A stretch of 7,322 nucleotides of DNA from Roseovarius sp. (GCA_007125415.1 SLDH01000381.1:1-7322), one strand, 5' to 3'. Shown: positions 1 through 6,133, numbered from the stretch's first letter. Numbers and translations are program-made. Notes: generated from the sequence alone by a model not told the origin.

Positions 1-651
1 ATCGGCCCTGACGAACGGGCACGGGGGCAGGCGATGGCCGATGCGTTGCCCATGCGGGTGCTGGCGCGGATGTGGCAGATGCTCCTGAAAGCGCTTGATG
101 AGGTGGCCGACGCCCCCAACGCGATGATGGCCGCCGAGATGGCGGTGATCCGGCTCACCCATGTGGCGGATCTGCCCAGCCCCGAAGAGCTTGTGCGCAA
201 ACTGGGTGCGCCCGAGCCGGCCAACCGGCCAACCGGCACGCAGAACGCCGCCGCCTCGCCGCCCCGCACAGAGGCGTCGGGAGAGGTTTCGGGGCGGAGC
301 GGCCAGCCAATGGCCACATCCTCCGGCCCGACAGGCCCCGCCACCGCGCTGGCGGTGCAGGAGAACACCGCTCTGGCGCGCTATCCCAGTTTCGACCATG
401 TTGTGGATCTGATCCGCGCCAATCGTGACGTGAAGTTGCTGGTCGAGGTGGAAAGCTGCCTGCGCCTTGCCGCCTATCAGCCCGGGCGGATCGAGTTTCA
501 ACCCACGCCGGAAGCGCCCGCAGACCTTGCCCAGCGCCTCGGGGGTGCCCTGCAGCGCTGGACCGGCAATCGCTGGGCCGTCAGCGTCGTCAATGCCGGC
601 GGCGGCGATACCATCGCCCAGCGCCGGAATGCGCAGGAAGATGCGCTGTAG
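1..651 (+). CDS. dnaX: DNA polymerase III subunit tau/gamma, C-terminal part; 5' end outside window; premature in-frame TAG
   Basis: The frame is open from base 1, so the N-terminal AAA+ ATPase part of this clamp-loader subunit lies outside the window. Visible residues 1-67 or so (LPMRVLARMWQMLLKALDEV, then PSPEELVRKL) look like the end of the domain III helical collar. A Pro/Ala/Thr-rich linker follows at about 68-117. Then comes an alphaproteobacterial tau C-terminal domain (DUF3646 type) with FDHVVDLIRANRDVKLLVEV and LGGALQRWTGNRWAVSVV. Tau bridges the clamp loader to the polymerase core and helicase. Identity is supported by the ybaB-recR genes downstream, the normal partners of dnaX. The oddity is codon 217, a TAG in the middle of the C-terminal domain, after NAQEDAL. 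The same frame then continues to a TGA at 820-822, described as a separate entry. No terminator is visible at the TAG. Confidence 0.88.
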   Translation: MGPDERARGQAMADALPMRVLARMWQMLLKALDEVADAPNAMMAAEMAVIRLTHVADLPSPEELVRKLGAPEPANRPTGTQNAAASPPRTEASGEVSGRSGQPMATSSGPTGPATALAVQENTALARYPSFDHVVDLIRANRDVKLLVEVESCLRLAAYQPGRIEFQPTPEAPADLAQRLGGALQRWTGNRWAVSVVNAGGGDTIAQRRNAQEDAL

Positions 652-822
652 GCGGAGGCCGAAAGCCACCCGCTGGTTCAGGCGGTGATGACCAGTTTTC
701 CAAAGGCGCGCATCACCCGCATCACCACCGCCCGGGAGCAGGAAGAACAGGCCGCCGCCGACGCACTGCCCGAGGCAGAGGACAGCGACGACGACGCCTG
801 GGACCCGTTCGAGGAAACCTGA
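652..822 (+). other. dnaX: In-frame continuation of dnaX past the TAG: 56 codons of family-like C-terminus
   Basis: Reading straight on from the TAG in the same frame gives 56 sense codons and a TGA at 820-822. The peptide begins AEAESHPLVQAVMTSFPKAR and ends in an acidic, tryptophan-containing tail, DSDDDAWDPFEET. The HPLVQAV..FP.A.I segment is what I would expect at the C-terminus of alphaproteobacterial DnaX. No start codon with a ribosome binding site is apparent, so this is not a separate gene. A single change of CAG to TAG would explain the interruption. It may be a recent nonsense mutation, a sequencing or assembly error, or (less likely) a readthrough site. The original stop is placed in a hairpin shared with the converging channel gene, which suggests 820-822 is the ancestral end. 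Confidence 0.75.
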
Positions 823-853
823 GCCTCAAGGGCAACGTTAGCGACAGGCTCAG
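819..853. terminator. Inverted repeat at the dnaX/mscS convergent junction
   Basis: A perfect 8-bp inverted repeat, CTGAGCCT (819-826) and AGGCTCAG (846-853), surrounds a 19-nt loop. The left arm contains the TGA of the full-length dnaX frame (820-822) and the right arm contains the TGA of the channel gene on the other strand (850-852). There is no T-run on either side, so it may be a weak or bidirectional transcript end rather than a classical intrinsic terminator. Confidence 0.4.
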
Positions 854-1656
854 CCGCCCTTCCCGACATGAACCGCATGAGGGTAGGGAATGGAGATGCC
901 GCCGCGATCGAAGGCTTCCTTGACCGCCTTTGTCATCTCGAACTTGATATCCCAGTAGTCACCGGCATTGCACCATAGCCGGGCGGTCAGATCGACGCTG
1001 CTGTCGCCAAGATTGGTCACTCGCACCCAGGGCGCCGGCTCTTTCAGAACGCGCGCATCCGCAGCGGCCAGATCGAGGATGATCTGCATCGCCTTGTCCG
1101 CATCATCGCCATAATCGATCCCGAAAACAAGATCGACACGCCGGGTTTCGTGGTGAGAGAAATTGGTGATCACCGAGCCCCAGGCCTGGCCATTGGGCAT
1201 GATGATCTGCACATTGTCGCCGGTGACAAGTTCGGTAACGAAGAGGTTGATATCCTTCACCGTGCCGGCCGTACCGCCGATATCCACATATTGCCCCAGC
1301 TTGTAGGGGCGAAAGAGGATCAGCATGAAGCCGGCAGCGAGGTTCGACAGCGTTCCCTGAAGGGCCAGACCGATGGCGAGCGTCGCCGCACCCAGAACCG
1401 CGACAAGGCTGGTCGCCTGGATCCCGAAGATGCCCAGAACCGCCACGAATACCATGATGCGGATCACCCACTTGACCACTCTCGCGGCGAAATTGCCGAT
1501 GGTGCGGTCGATATGCTGGCTGGCATTCACTTTGCGCCGAACCGCACCCGAAACCGTCTTTGCTGCGATCCAGCCGATGATCAGGACGAACAGCGCCTGT
1601 ACTGCGCCGATGATCAGCGGCATGTAGCTGCTTGCCTGCTCCAAGAGATCTTCCAT
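850..1656 (-). CDS. Small mechanosensitive channel, MscS family
   Basis: This 268-residue protein is close in length to E. coli MscS (286). Hydrophobic segments lie at about 12-34, 61-81 and 82-113. The last is the pore helix, with the Gly/Ala-rich pattern VLGAATLAIGLALQGTLSNL, followed by the FRPYKLGQYVDIGG turn into the beta domain (to about 170) and the C-terminal alpha/beta domain. The end ISIPYPHAVHV resembles the conserved IPFPQ-type tail of the family. Such channels sit in the inner membrane as heptamers and open under membrane tension to release solutes on osmotic downshock. The ATG at 1654-1656 is preceded by AGGGA about 10 nt upstream. The gene stands alone on this strand, between dnaX and ybaB, and a candidate promoter lies upstream at 1686-1715. 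Specific substrate or gating properties cannot be read from the sequence. Confidence 0.92.
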   Translation of the reverse strand: MEDLLEQASSYMPLIIGAVQALFVLIIGWIAAKTVSGAVRRKVNASQHIDRTIGNFAARVVKWVIRIMVFVAVLGIFGIQATSLVAVLGAATLAIGLALQGTLSNLAAGFMLILFRPYKLGQYVDIGGTAGTVKDINLFVTELVTGDNVQIIMPNGQAWGSVITNFSHHETRRVDLVFGIDYGDDADKAMQIILDLAAADARVLKEPAPWVRVTNLGDSSVDLTARLWCNAGDYWDIKFEMTKAVKEAFDRGGISIPYPHAVHVGKGG

Positions 1657-1685
1657 GTGTCAATGTTCCCTGTTGTGAAAACGCC

Positions 1686-1715
1686 ATGCTAGCCTTCGCA
1701 TGTCGGGCCTGACAA
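1686..1715 (-). promoter_or_regulatory. Candidate sigma-70 promoter for the mscS-type gene
   Basis: On the minus strand TTGTCA (1715-1710) and TAGCAT (1691-1686) are separated by 18 nt. They match the -35 consensus at 5 of 6 and the -10 consensus at 4 of 6 positions. The predicted transcript would start about 22 nt upstream of the ATG. This is a by-eye prediction only. Confidence 0.42.
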
Positions 1716-1738
1716 GACCCTCCGGAGCAGCACGCGCC

Positions 1739-1778
1739 GGTGCAGGCAGAAGGCCGGCTGCACAGGCCGTTCTGCACC
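1739..1778. other. Imperfect inverted repeat in the mscS/ybaB divergent spacer
   Basis: The left arm at 1739-1755 (GGTGCAG..AGAAGGCC) and right arm at 1765-1778 (GGCCGTTCTGCACC) can pair imperfectly around GGCTGCACA. The repeat lies between the two divergent genes of this 216-bp spacer. It might be an operator or only a GC-rich structure. Apart from this and the two candidate promoters I see nothing else in the spacer. Confidence 0.3.
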
Positions 1779-1806
1779 TGTCACGGCATAGGTGGGCGCT
1801 CTTCCC

Positions 1807-1835
1807 TTGTGCAGGCCCGCCTCCACCCGTATCTA
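1807..1835 (+). promoter_or_regulatory. Weak candidate promoter for ybaB-recR
   Basis: TTGTGC (1807-1812) and TATCTA (1830-1835) are spaced by 17 nt, about 40 bp upstream of the ybaB ATG. Each hexamer matches the sigma-70 consensus at only about three positions, so the spacing and location carry most of the case. Confidence 0.3.
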
Positions 1836-1872
1836 GTCAGGCAAGCGATGCATGACAGCCGGGAGATGAGCG

Positions 1873-2217
1873 ATGTTCAAGGGACTGGGCCAGATGGGCG
1901 ATATGGCCAAGATGATGAAAGCTGCACAGGAAATGCAGCAGAAGATGGCCGACCTTCAGGAAGACATGCACAGCATGACCGTCGAAGGCGAAAGCGGCGC
2001 AGGGCTCGTCAAGGCCACCTGCACCGCCAAGGGCGAGTTGAAATCGCTCGATATCGACCCCTCGATCTTCAATGCCGATGACAAGGAGGTGGTCGAAGAC
2101 CTGATCCTCGCCGCCATCAAGGACGCCCAGACCCGCGCCGCCGACAAGGCGCAGGAAGAAATGTCGAAACTGACCGAAGGGCTGGGCCTGCCCAAGGACA
2201 TGAAACTGCCCTTCTGA
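1873..2217 (+). CDS. ybaB: YbaB/EbfC family nucleoid-associated protein
   Basis: This 114-residue protein has the usual size and layout of the YbaB/EbfC family. A Met/Lys/Gln-rich N-terminal helix ([20 protein letters not shown], about 11-30) is followed by a small beta sheet (about 33-62, with [20 protein letters not shown] and the LDIDPSIF turn). A C-terminal helix follows at about 70-100, rich in Lys and Glu, and the protein ends [10 protein letters not shown]. Family members form dimers with tweezer-like arms that bind DNA without strong sequence preference and coat the nucleoid; the precise role here is unknown. GGGAG at 1861-1865, 7 nt before the ATG, supports the start. recR begins 34 nt after the stop, so the two are probably co-transcribed. 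The usual upstream partner dnaX is separated from it by the opposite-strand channel gene. Confidence 0.95.
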   Translation: MFKGLGQMGDMAKMMKAAQEMQQKMADLQEDMHSMTVEGESGAGLVKATCTAKGELKSLDIDPSIFNADDKEVVEDLILAAIKDAQTRAADKAQEEMSKLTEGLGLPKDMKLPF

Positions 2218-2251
2218 TCCTCGCCCCGGGGCACCCCATCGGAGACGGCCC

Positions 2252-2845
2252 GTGAGCAGCACACGCGAGATAGACGCCCTGATCGACATGATGGCGCGGC
2301 TGCCCGGGCTCGGGCCGCGCTCGGCGCGGCGCGCGGTCCTGCAGATGATCCGCAAGCGCAATGTCCTGCTCGGCCCTCTGGCGGACCTGATGCAGACCGT
2401 GGCGGCCACGGCGTGCGAATGCACCAATTGCGGCAATATCGGCACGCAGGAGATCTGCGATATCTGCCGCTCGGAAAAGCGCGCCAATGGGCAGATCTGC
2501 GTGGTGGAGGATGTGGCCGATCTCTGGGCGATGGAACGCGCGGGCAATTTCAGGGGCCGCTATCATGTGCTGGGAGGAACCCTCTCGGCGCTCGATCAGG
2601 TGGGCCCGGAACAGTTGCGCATCCCCAGGCTCATCGAACGGGTTTCGGCAGAGAGGGTGACGGAGGTGATCCTCGCGCTCGATGTGACGGTCGATGGACA
2701 GACCACCGCCCATTACATCGCCGACCAGCTTGACGGGAAGGTCACCCTGACCTCGCTGGCCCAGGGGGTGCCCATCGGCGGCGAGCTCGACTATCTCGAT
2801 GATGGCACGATCAGCGCCGCCCTCGCGGCGCGCAAACCGCTCTGA
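2252..2845 (+). CDS. recR: Recombination mediator protein RecR
   Basis: At 197 residues this matches normal RecR length (about 200). Domains in order: a helix-hairpin-helix region ([17 protein letters not shown], about 14-30), a C4 zinc finger with Cys57, Cys60, Cys69 and Cys72 (CTNC and CDIC), then a Toprim domain from about 80 to 175. The Toprim domain carries the acidic Glu86 in CVVED and the [14 protein letters not shown] segment. The C-terminal [20 protein letters not shown] is the typical RecR ending. RecR works with RecO (and RecF) to load RecA onto SSB-coated single-stranded DNA in gap repair. The start is GTG, supported by GGAGA at 2241-2245, 6 nt upstream, and by agreement with the family N-terminus. 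Cys55 is an extra cysteine next to the finger. The gene is the last of the ybaB-recR pair and converges with trcR, with only 9 bp between stop codons. Confidence 0.97.
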   Translation: MSSTREIDALIDMMARLPGLGPRSARRAVLQMIRKRNVLLGPLADLMQTVAATACECTNCGNIGTQEICDICRSEKRANGQICVVEDVADLWAMERAGNFRGRYHVLGGTLSALDQVGPEQLRIPRLIERVSAERVTEVILALDVTVDGQTTAHYIADQLDGKVTLTSLAQGVPIGGELDYLDDGTISAALAARKPL

Positions 2846-2858
2846 GGCCTGACCTCAG
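2842..2858. terminator. Hairpin spanning both stop codons at the recR/trcR junction
   Basis: CTGAGG (2842-2847) and CCTCAG (2853-2858) form a perfect 6-bp stem with a 5-nt loop. Pairing can extend by about two G-C pairs beyond one mismatch. The left arm includes the recR TGA (2843-2845) and the right arm includes the trcR TGA on the minus strand (2855-2857). No T-run follows on either side. Confidence 0.4.
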
Positions 2859-3610
2859 CGCGATGTCTCGTCCTCATCATCCTCGCCATCGCCATCGGGC
2901 AGGTTGAAGAAACTGTCCGCATCATACTCCTGCTGCGGCTTCTCGTCCTCGTCATCACCGGCCAGGCTGAATGTTTCAAGCCCCTCGATCGCCGTGGGTA
3001 TCTTGGGCTCGGCCTCCATGCCGAGGCTCTGTTCGGTGCTCAGAAGCTTGCGGCGTTCATCATCGCTCATCGCGTCGCCCTCCCTGGCCTTCTTGGCCGC
3101 AGCCTTCTGCACGGCTGCATCCAACTCGCTCTGCTTGCACAGGCCAAGCGCCACCGGATCGATGGGCTGCATATTGGCGATATTCCAATGGGTGCGCTCA
3201 CGAATCGACAGGATGGTGGGCTTCGTGGTTCCGACAAGACGGGCGATCTGGCTGTCGGCCAGTTCGGGGTGAAACTTCACGAGCCAGAGGATCGCATTGG
3301 GCCGGTCCTGACGCTTGGAGAGCGGCGTGTAACGCGGGCCGCGGCGCTTTTCCTCGCCCAAAGAGGCGGGGTTGTGCTTCAGCGTGATGCGGTGCAGCGG
3401 GTCCTTTTCCGCCGCCTCGATCTCTTCCTGGGTGAGTTGATTATTGGCAATCGGGTCAAACCCCTTGACCCCCGCCGCCACGTCACCATCGGCGATGCCC
3501 TGGATCTCCAGCTCGTGCATGCCGACGAAATCGGCAATCTGCTTGAAACTGATCGTGGTATTGTCCACCAGCCACACGGCTGTGGCCCTGGCCATAAGCG
3601 GTTTCGCCAT
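2855..3610 (-). CDS. trcR: DUF1013 family cell-cycle transcriptional regulator, TrcR type
   Basis: I recognise this 251-residue protein as the alphaproteobacterial DUF1013 family, now called TrcR, a transcription regulator linked to cell-cycle control. Two similar helix-turn-helix-like stretches are visible. The first is at about 12-40 (AVWLVDN..., SFKQIADFVGMHELEIQGI) and the second at about 107-138 (ILWLVKFHPELADSQIARLV, then PTILSIRERTHW). Both contain WLV, QIA..VG and a trailing I..I. A basic segment lies near 87-101 and a strongly acidic tail at 218-249. The frame is open for a further 61 codons upstream, but the ATG at 3608-3610 is chosen because AAGGAGA (3619-3625) sits 8 nt before it and MAKPLMARATAVWLVDN is the family N-terminus. 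The gene is divergent from the RNase T2 gene. Target promoters cannot be deduced from the sequence. Confidence 0.9.
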   Translation of the reverse strand: MAKPLMARATAVWLVDNTTISFKQIADFVGMHELEIQGIADGDVAAGVKGFDPIANNQLTQEEIEAAEKDPLHRITLKHNPASLGEEKRRGPRYTPLSKRQDRPNAILWLVKFHPELADSQIARLVGTTKPTILSIRERTHWNIANMQPIDPVALGLCKQSELDAAVQKAAAKKAREGDAMSDDERRKLLSTEQSLGMEAEPKIPTAIEGLETFSLAGDDEDEKPQQEYDADSFFNLPDGDGEDDEDETSR

Positions 3611-3618
3611 TGTCGCGG

Positions 3619-3625
3619 TCTCCTT
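3619..3625 (-). promoter_or_regulatory. Ribosome binding site that fixes the trcR start
   Basis: AAGGAGA on the minus strand, 8 nt upstream of the ATG at 3610, is a near-perfect Shine-Dalgarno sequence. It argues against the longer open frame that begins at 3793 and would overlap the divergent RNase gene. Confidence 0.75.
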
Positions 3626-3680
3626 CACGCATATCTTTCCCCTCGCCTGAAAAGGCGGCCCGGCGGTCGGGCGGTTTCCG

Positions 3681-3708
3681 TTGTCGGGGAACTCCTGCGC
3701 TGTATAGT
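3681..3708 (+). promoter_or_regulatory. Candidate sigma-70 promoter for the RNase T2 gene
   Basis: TTGTCG (3681-3686) and TATAGT (3703-3708) are 16 nt apart and match consensus at 4 of 6 and 5 of 6 positions. The expected transcript start, near 3715, leaves a leader of about 24 nt with GGAAAG (3725-3730) 8 nt before the ATG. It lies in the 128-bp spacer shared with trcR. I found no equally good promoter for trcR in this spacer. Confidence 0.5.
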
Positions 3709-3738
3709 TTCCGTGGGGCAGAATGGAAAGACAAAAAC

Positions 3739-4401
3739 ATGCGCCTTCTTCTGGCTCTGCTTGTTCTGGCCACACCGCTGAACGCCGAAACACACCGCGC
3801 GGGGATCTTCGACTACTATGTCCTCAGCCTCAGCTGGTCGCCCAACTGGTGTGCGCTGGAAGGCGATGCGCGCAACGCCGCGCAATGCGACGCGCACGCG
3901 CAGACCGGATGGATCCTGCACGGGCTCTGGCCACAATACACCCGCGGCTGGCCCGCCTATTGCCGGACCGCGCATCACGCCCCCTCGCGCAGCATGACCG
4001 CCGCCATGGCCGACATCATGGGCAGCAGCGGCCTTGCCTGGCACCAGTGGAGAAAACACGGCACCTGTTCGGGGCTTTCGGCCGGATCCTATTTCGCCCT
4101 GTCACGTGAGGCTTTCGCGCGCGTCACCCTGCCGGTGATCCTCGACCATAAGGAAAAGCCCATGGCCTTGTCCGCAAGGGCGCTCAGAGACGCCTTTCTC
4201 GAGGCCAACCCCGGCTGGCTTGCCGATATGCTGGCCATAACCTGCCGCGGGCAACACATACAGGAGGCGCGGCTCTGCCTCTCCAGATCGCTCGACCCAC
4301 GGCCCTGCGGCGCAGACGTTCTTCGGGCCTGCACGCTTACGGCCGCGATCGTCGAGCCCGTCAGGAGGAGGCCCGATCCGCCGAAAGCACCCGACGACTG
4401 A
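3739..4401 (+). CDS. Secreted ribonuclease T2 family protein
   Basis: This 220-residue protein starts with a signal peptide (MRLLLALLVLATPLNA, likely cleaved after residue 16), so it should reach the periplasm or outside. The two T2 signature motifs are present: CAS I, ILHGLWPQ at 59-66 with catalytic His61, and CAS II, WHQWRKHGTC at 101-110 with Lys106 and catalytic His107. These enzymes cut single-stranded RNA through 2',3'-cyclic phosphates. In CAS II the usual Glu of HEWxKHG is Gln103, which may lower or change activity. Eight cysteines in the mature part (38, 50, 75, 110, 169, 180, 190, 198) could form four disulfides. The frame is open back to 3610, but the ATG at 3739 is preferred for its ribosome binding site and signal peptide. 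The short Pro-rich C-terminus (about 207-220) seems disordered. It is a single-gene unit, converging with ribD. Confidence 0.92.
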   Translation: MRLLLALLVLATPLNAETHRAGIFDYYVLSLSWSPNWCALEGDARNAAQCDAHAQTGWILHGLWPQYTRGWPAYCRTAHHAPSRSMTAAMADIMGSSGLAWHQWRKHGTCSGLSAGSYFALSREAFARVTLPVILDHKEKPMALSARALRDAFLEANPGWLADMLAITCRGQHIQEARLCLSRSLDPRPCGADVLRACTLTAAIVEPVRRRPDPPKAPDD

Positions 4402-4448
4402 TCCCCCGGCAGTCAACAGTCCGAGACGGGAAAGCGCAGCGCTCGCTC

Positions 4449-4470
4449 CTTCATTTTGCCGGAAATACTC
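4449..4470. repeat. Terminator-associated intergenic motif of Rhodobacterales type
   Basis: Read on the minus strand the stretch begins GAGTATTTCCGGC and ends AAAATGAAG, directly after the T-run of the ribD terminator. From memory, sequences of the form GAGTATTT...GAAG recur beside terminators throughout Rhodobacter and Roseobacter genomes. Only one copy is visible here, so calling it a dispersed repeat rests on that recollection. It takes up much of the 93-bp gap between the RNase and ribD genes. Confidence 0.4.
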
Positions 4471-4496
4471 AAAAGAAAACGCCCATGCGTTTTCTT
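4471..4496 (-). terminator. Intrinsic terminator of the nrdR-ribD operon (probably bidirectional)
   Basis: AAGAAAACGC (4473-4482) and GCGTTTTCTT (4487-4496) form a perfect 10-bp stem with a 4-nt loop. Reading in the ribD direction the stem is followed by more T, giving TTTTCTTTT. The ribD stop codon TAA (4497-4495) is partly inside the stem. In the other direction the stem also ends T-rich and could stop RNase T2 transcripts coming from 4401. Confidence 0.75.
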
Positions 4497-5586
4497 AGCG
4501 CACCCACCGATGCAGTATGTCGTCGCCGATCATGCGAAGCTCCGTCAGGCGGAACCGCGCCGCATCATCAAGCCGCGCAAGCCCGAGCGCCCCGACACCC
4601 GGCAACCCTTCCGCACCGATCACCAATCCGGCGGTGAAGATCATCATCTCATCCACCAGATCGGCCGCCAGCAGCGACGCGGCAAGCGCACCGCCGCCCT
4701 CACAGAAGACCGAACTCAACCCCGCCTCCCCCAGCGCCTGCAGCACGGACCCCGGGTCGAGCTGCCGTCCGCTGAGGCCGCAACGGAACAGACGCGCACC
4801 GAGCCCCTCCCACGCATCGATGAGCGCCGGGTCGGCATCAGGCCCGTGGCAGATCCAGACCGGAACCTCGTGCGCCGTGCGCGCAAGCTGAGACATGAGC
4901 GGTATGTCGAGACGGCGCGACACGACCACCCGCACCGCCTCCCGGGTCACCTCGACACCGCGCGCGGTCAGAGCCGGATCATCGGCCCGTGCCGTGCCCG
5001 CCCCCACCATCACCGCATCATGAGAGGCGCGCGCCGCATGCACCTCGGCGCGTGCCGCCTCACCGCTGATCCACTGGCTGTGCCCGCTGGCCGTGGCGAT
5101 GCGCCCGTCAAGCGACATGGCAAGCTTCAGTGTGACACGCGGGCGGCCCTGCTCGACCCGCATGAAAAACCCCGCCAGATCGCGCGCGGCATCCTCGGCC
5201 AGAAGCCCCACCTCCACCGAGATGCCCGCCCCGCGCAGCCGCGCAAAACCACGGCCCGACACGCGCGGATCCCGATCCTCGAGCGCTGCGACAATCCGGG
5301 TCACGCCCGCGTCGATCAGCGCATCACAGCATGGCGGGGTCTGCCCGTGATGGGCGCAGGGCTCCAGCGTGACATAGGCCGTGGCACCCCGCGCGCGCAC
5401 GCCCGCTTCCGCGAGGGCCCGCGCTTCGGCATGGGGGCGTCCGCCAGCCGCCGTCCAGCCCTGTCCCACGATCTCGCCTTGCGCCACGATCACACAGCCG
5501 ACCGCCGGATTGGGCCATGTCGCCCCCTGCCCGCGCCGGCCCAGTTCCAGCGCGAGCGCCATGTAGCGCGCATCGTCGCCGCTCAC
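4495..5586 (-). CDS. ribD: Bifunctional riboflavin biosynthesis protein RibD (pyrimidine deaminase / uracil reductase)
   Basis: The 363 residues match full-length RibD. The N-terminal deaminase domain (1-145) holds the zinc site His52 and catalytic Glu54 in PHAEA, and Cys77 and Cys86 in [12 protein letters not shown]. The C-terminal reductase domain (150-363) has [15 protein letters not shown], the QWISGEAAR segment, [11 protein letters not shown] and the [11 protein letters not shown] dinucleotide-binding turn. It deaminates the GTP cyclohydrolase II product and then reduces the ribosyl group with NADPH, two successive cytosolic steps of riboflavin synthesis. The start is GTG at 5586-5584, overlapping the nrdR stop as GTGA, with GAGGA just upstream inside nrdR. 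This implies translational coupling. The first in-frame ATG is eight codons later and would shorten the conserved N-terminus. A strong terminator follows at once, so no further rib genes are in this operon. Confidence 0.96.
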   Translation of the reverse strand: MSGDDARYMALALELGRRGQGATWPNPAVGCVIVAQGEIVGQGWTAAGGRPHAEARALAEAGVRARGATAYVTLEPCAHHGQTPPCCDALIDAGVTRIVAALEDRDPRVSGRGFARLRGAGISVEVGLLAEDAARDLAGFFMRVEQGRPRVTLKLAMSLDGRIATASGHSQWISGEAARAEVHAARASHDAVMVGAGTARADDPALTARGVEVTREAVRVVVSRRLDIPLMSQLARTAHEVPVWICHGPDADPALIDAWEGLGARLFRCGLSGRQLDPGSVLQALGEAGLSSVFCEGGGALAASLLAADLVDEMMIFTAGLVIGAEGLPGVGALGLARLDDAARFRLTELRMIGDDILHRWVR

Positions 5587-6062
5587 TTGTCCTCGGATCC
5601 GCCCGCATCAGGCCCGGGGCGCAACTCGCTCACGAAACGGTCGAAATCATCGGCTTCCTGAAAATTCTTATAGACGCTGGCAAACCGCACATAAGCCACC
5701 GTATCGATGCGCGACAGGCTTTCCATCACGATCTCGCCAACGGTCTTGGAGGGGATATCCGTCTCGCCCATGCTCTCCAGCCGTCGCACGATGCCCGAGA
5801 TCATCTGCTCGACGCGGTCAGGTTCCACAGGGCGCTTCTGCAGGGCGATGCGGATGGAGCGCTCCAGCTTGTCACGGTCGAAATCCTCGCGGCGGCCATT
5901 GGATTTCACCACCACCAGATCACGCAGCTGCACCCGCTCATAGGTGGTGAAGCGCCCGCCACAGGCCGGGCAGAACCGCCGGCGCCGGATCGAGACATGC
6001 TCTTCCGCAGGGCGCGAATCCTTCACCTGAGTGTCGATATTTCCGCAAAACGGGCAGCGCAT
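5583..6062 (-). CDS. nrdR: Transcriptional repressor NrdR
   Basis: This 159-residue protein has the standard NrdR structure. The N-terminal zinc ribbon has Cys3, Cys6, Cys31 and Cys34 (MRCPFCG and [12 protein letters not shown]), with the Arg-rich SIRRRR between. The ATP-cone (about 49-139) contains [20 protein letters not shown] and [17 protein letters not shown]. NrdR senses ATP and dATP through the cone and represses ribonucleotide reductase genes at NrdR boxes. The nrdR-ribD order is common in bacteria. The ATG is preceded by AAGGGGAA, about 6 nt upstream. The C-terminal tail after residue 148 (Gly/Asp/Glu-rich) is variable in the family. I saw no convincing NrdR box in the window, so the regulated nrd genes must lie elsewhere. 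Its stop overlaps the ribD start by 4 nt. Confidence 0.97.
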   Translation of the reverse strand: MRCPFCGNIDTQVKDSRPAEEHVSIRRRRFCPACGGRFTTYERVQLRDLVVVKSNGRREDFDRDKLERSIRIALQKRPVEPDRVEQMISGIVRRLESMGETDIPSKTVGEIVMESLSRIDTVAYVRFASVYKNFQEADDFDRFVSELRPGPDAGGSEDK

Positions 6063-6127
6063 GGGCCGTTCCCCTTTTCTGTCCTTGCCTCGGTCGTCAT
6101 GGGTCTTTCGCCCGGCTTTCCACAGGG

Positions 6128-6133
6128 ACTATA
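6128..6133 (-). promoter_or_regulatory. Possible -10 element upstream of nrdR
   Basis: TATAGT on the minus strand lies about 65 nt upstream of the nrdR ATG and matches the -10 consensus at 5 of 6 positions. No good -35 is found at 16-18 nt spacing, so nrdR may use this weakly or be read from the upstream HlyU-domain gene. Confidence 0.25.

Noticed and set aside
1150..1692. 180-codon plus-strand frame opposite the MscS gene
   Set aside because: It is the mirror of the channel coding sequence, with no ribosome binding site or family-like motif.
2117..2713. 198-codon minus-strand frame opposite recR
   Set aside because: It overlaps recR and the end of ybaB, both certain genes, and its protein is low complexity.
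3610..3738. N-terminal extension of the RNase T2 protein
   Set aside because: It would hide the signal peptide inside the protein and remove the promoter; the ATG at 3739 has a good ribosome binding site.
3611..3793. N-terminal extension of trcR by 61 codons
   Set aside because: It would overlap the RNase T2 promoter and start region, lacks family similarity, and the internal ATG at 3610 has a near-perfect ribosome binding site.
4456..5661. Long (401-codon) open frame on the plus strand opposite ribD and nrdR
   Set aside because: It is antisense to two clearly identified genes, is rich in Arg, Pro and His as expected of a GC-rich shadow frame, and has no recognisable domain.
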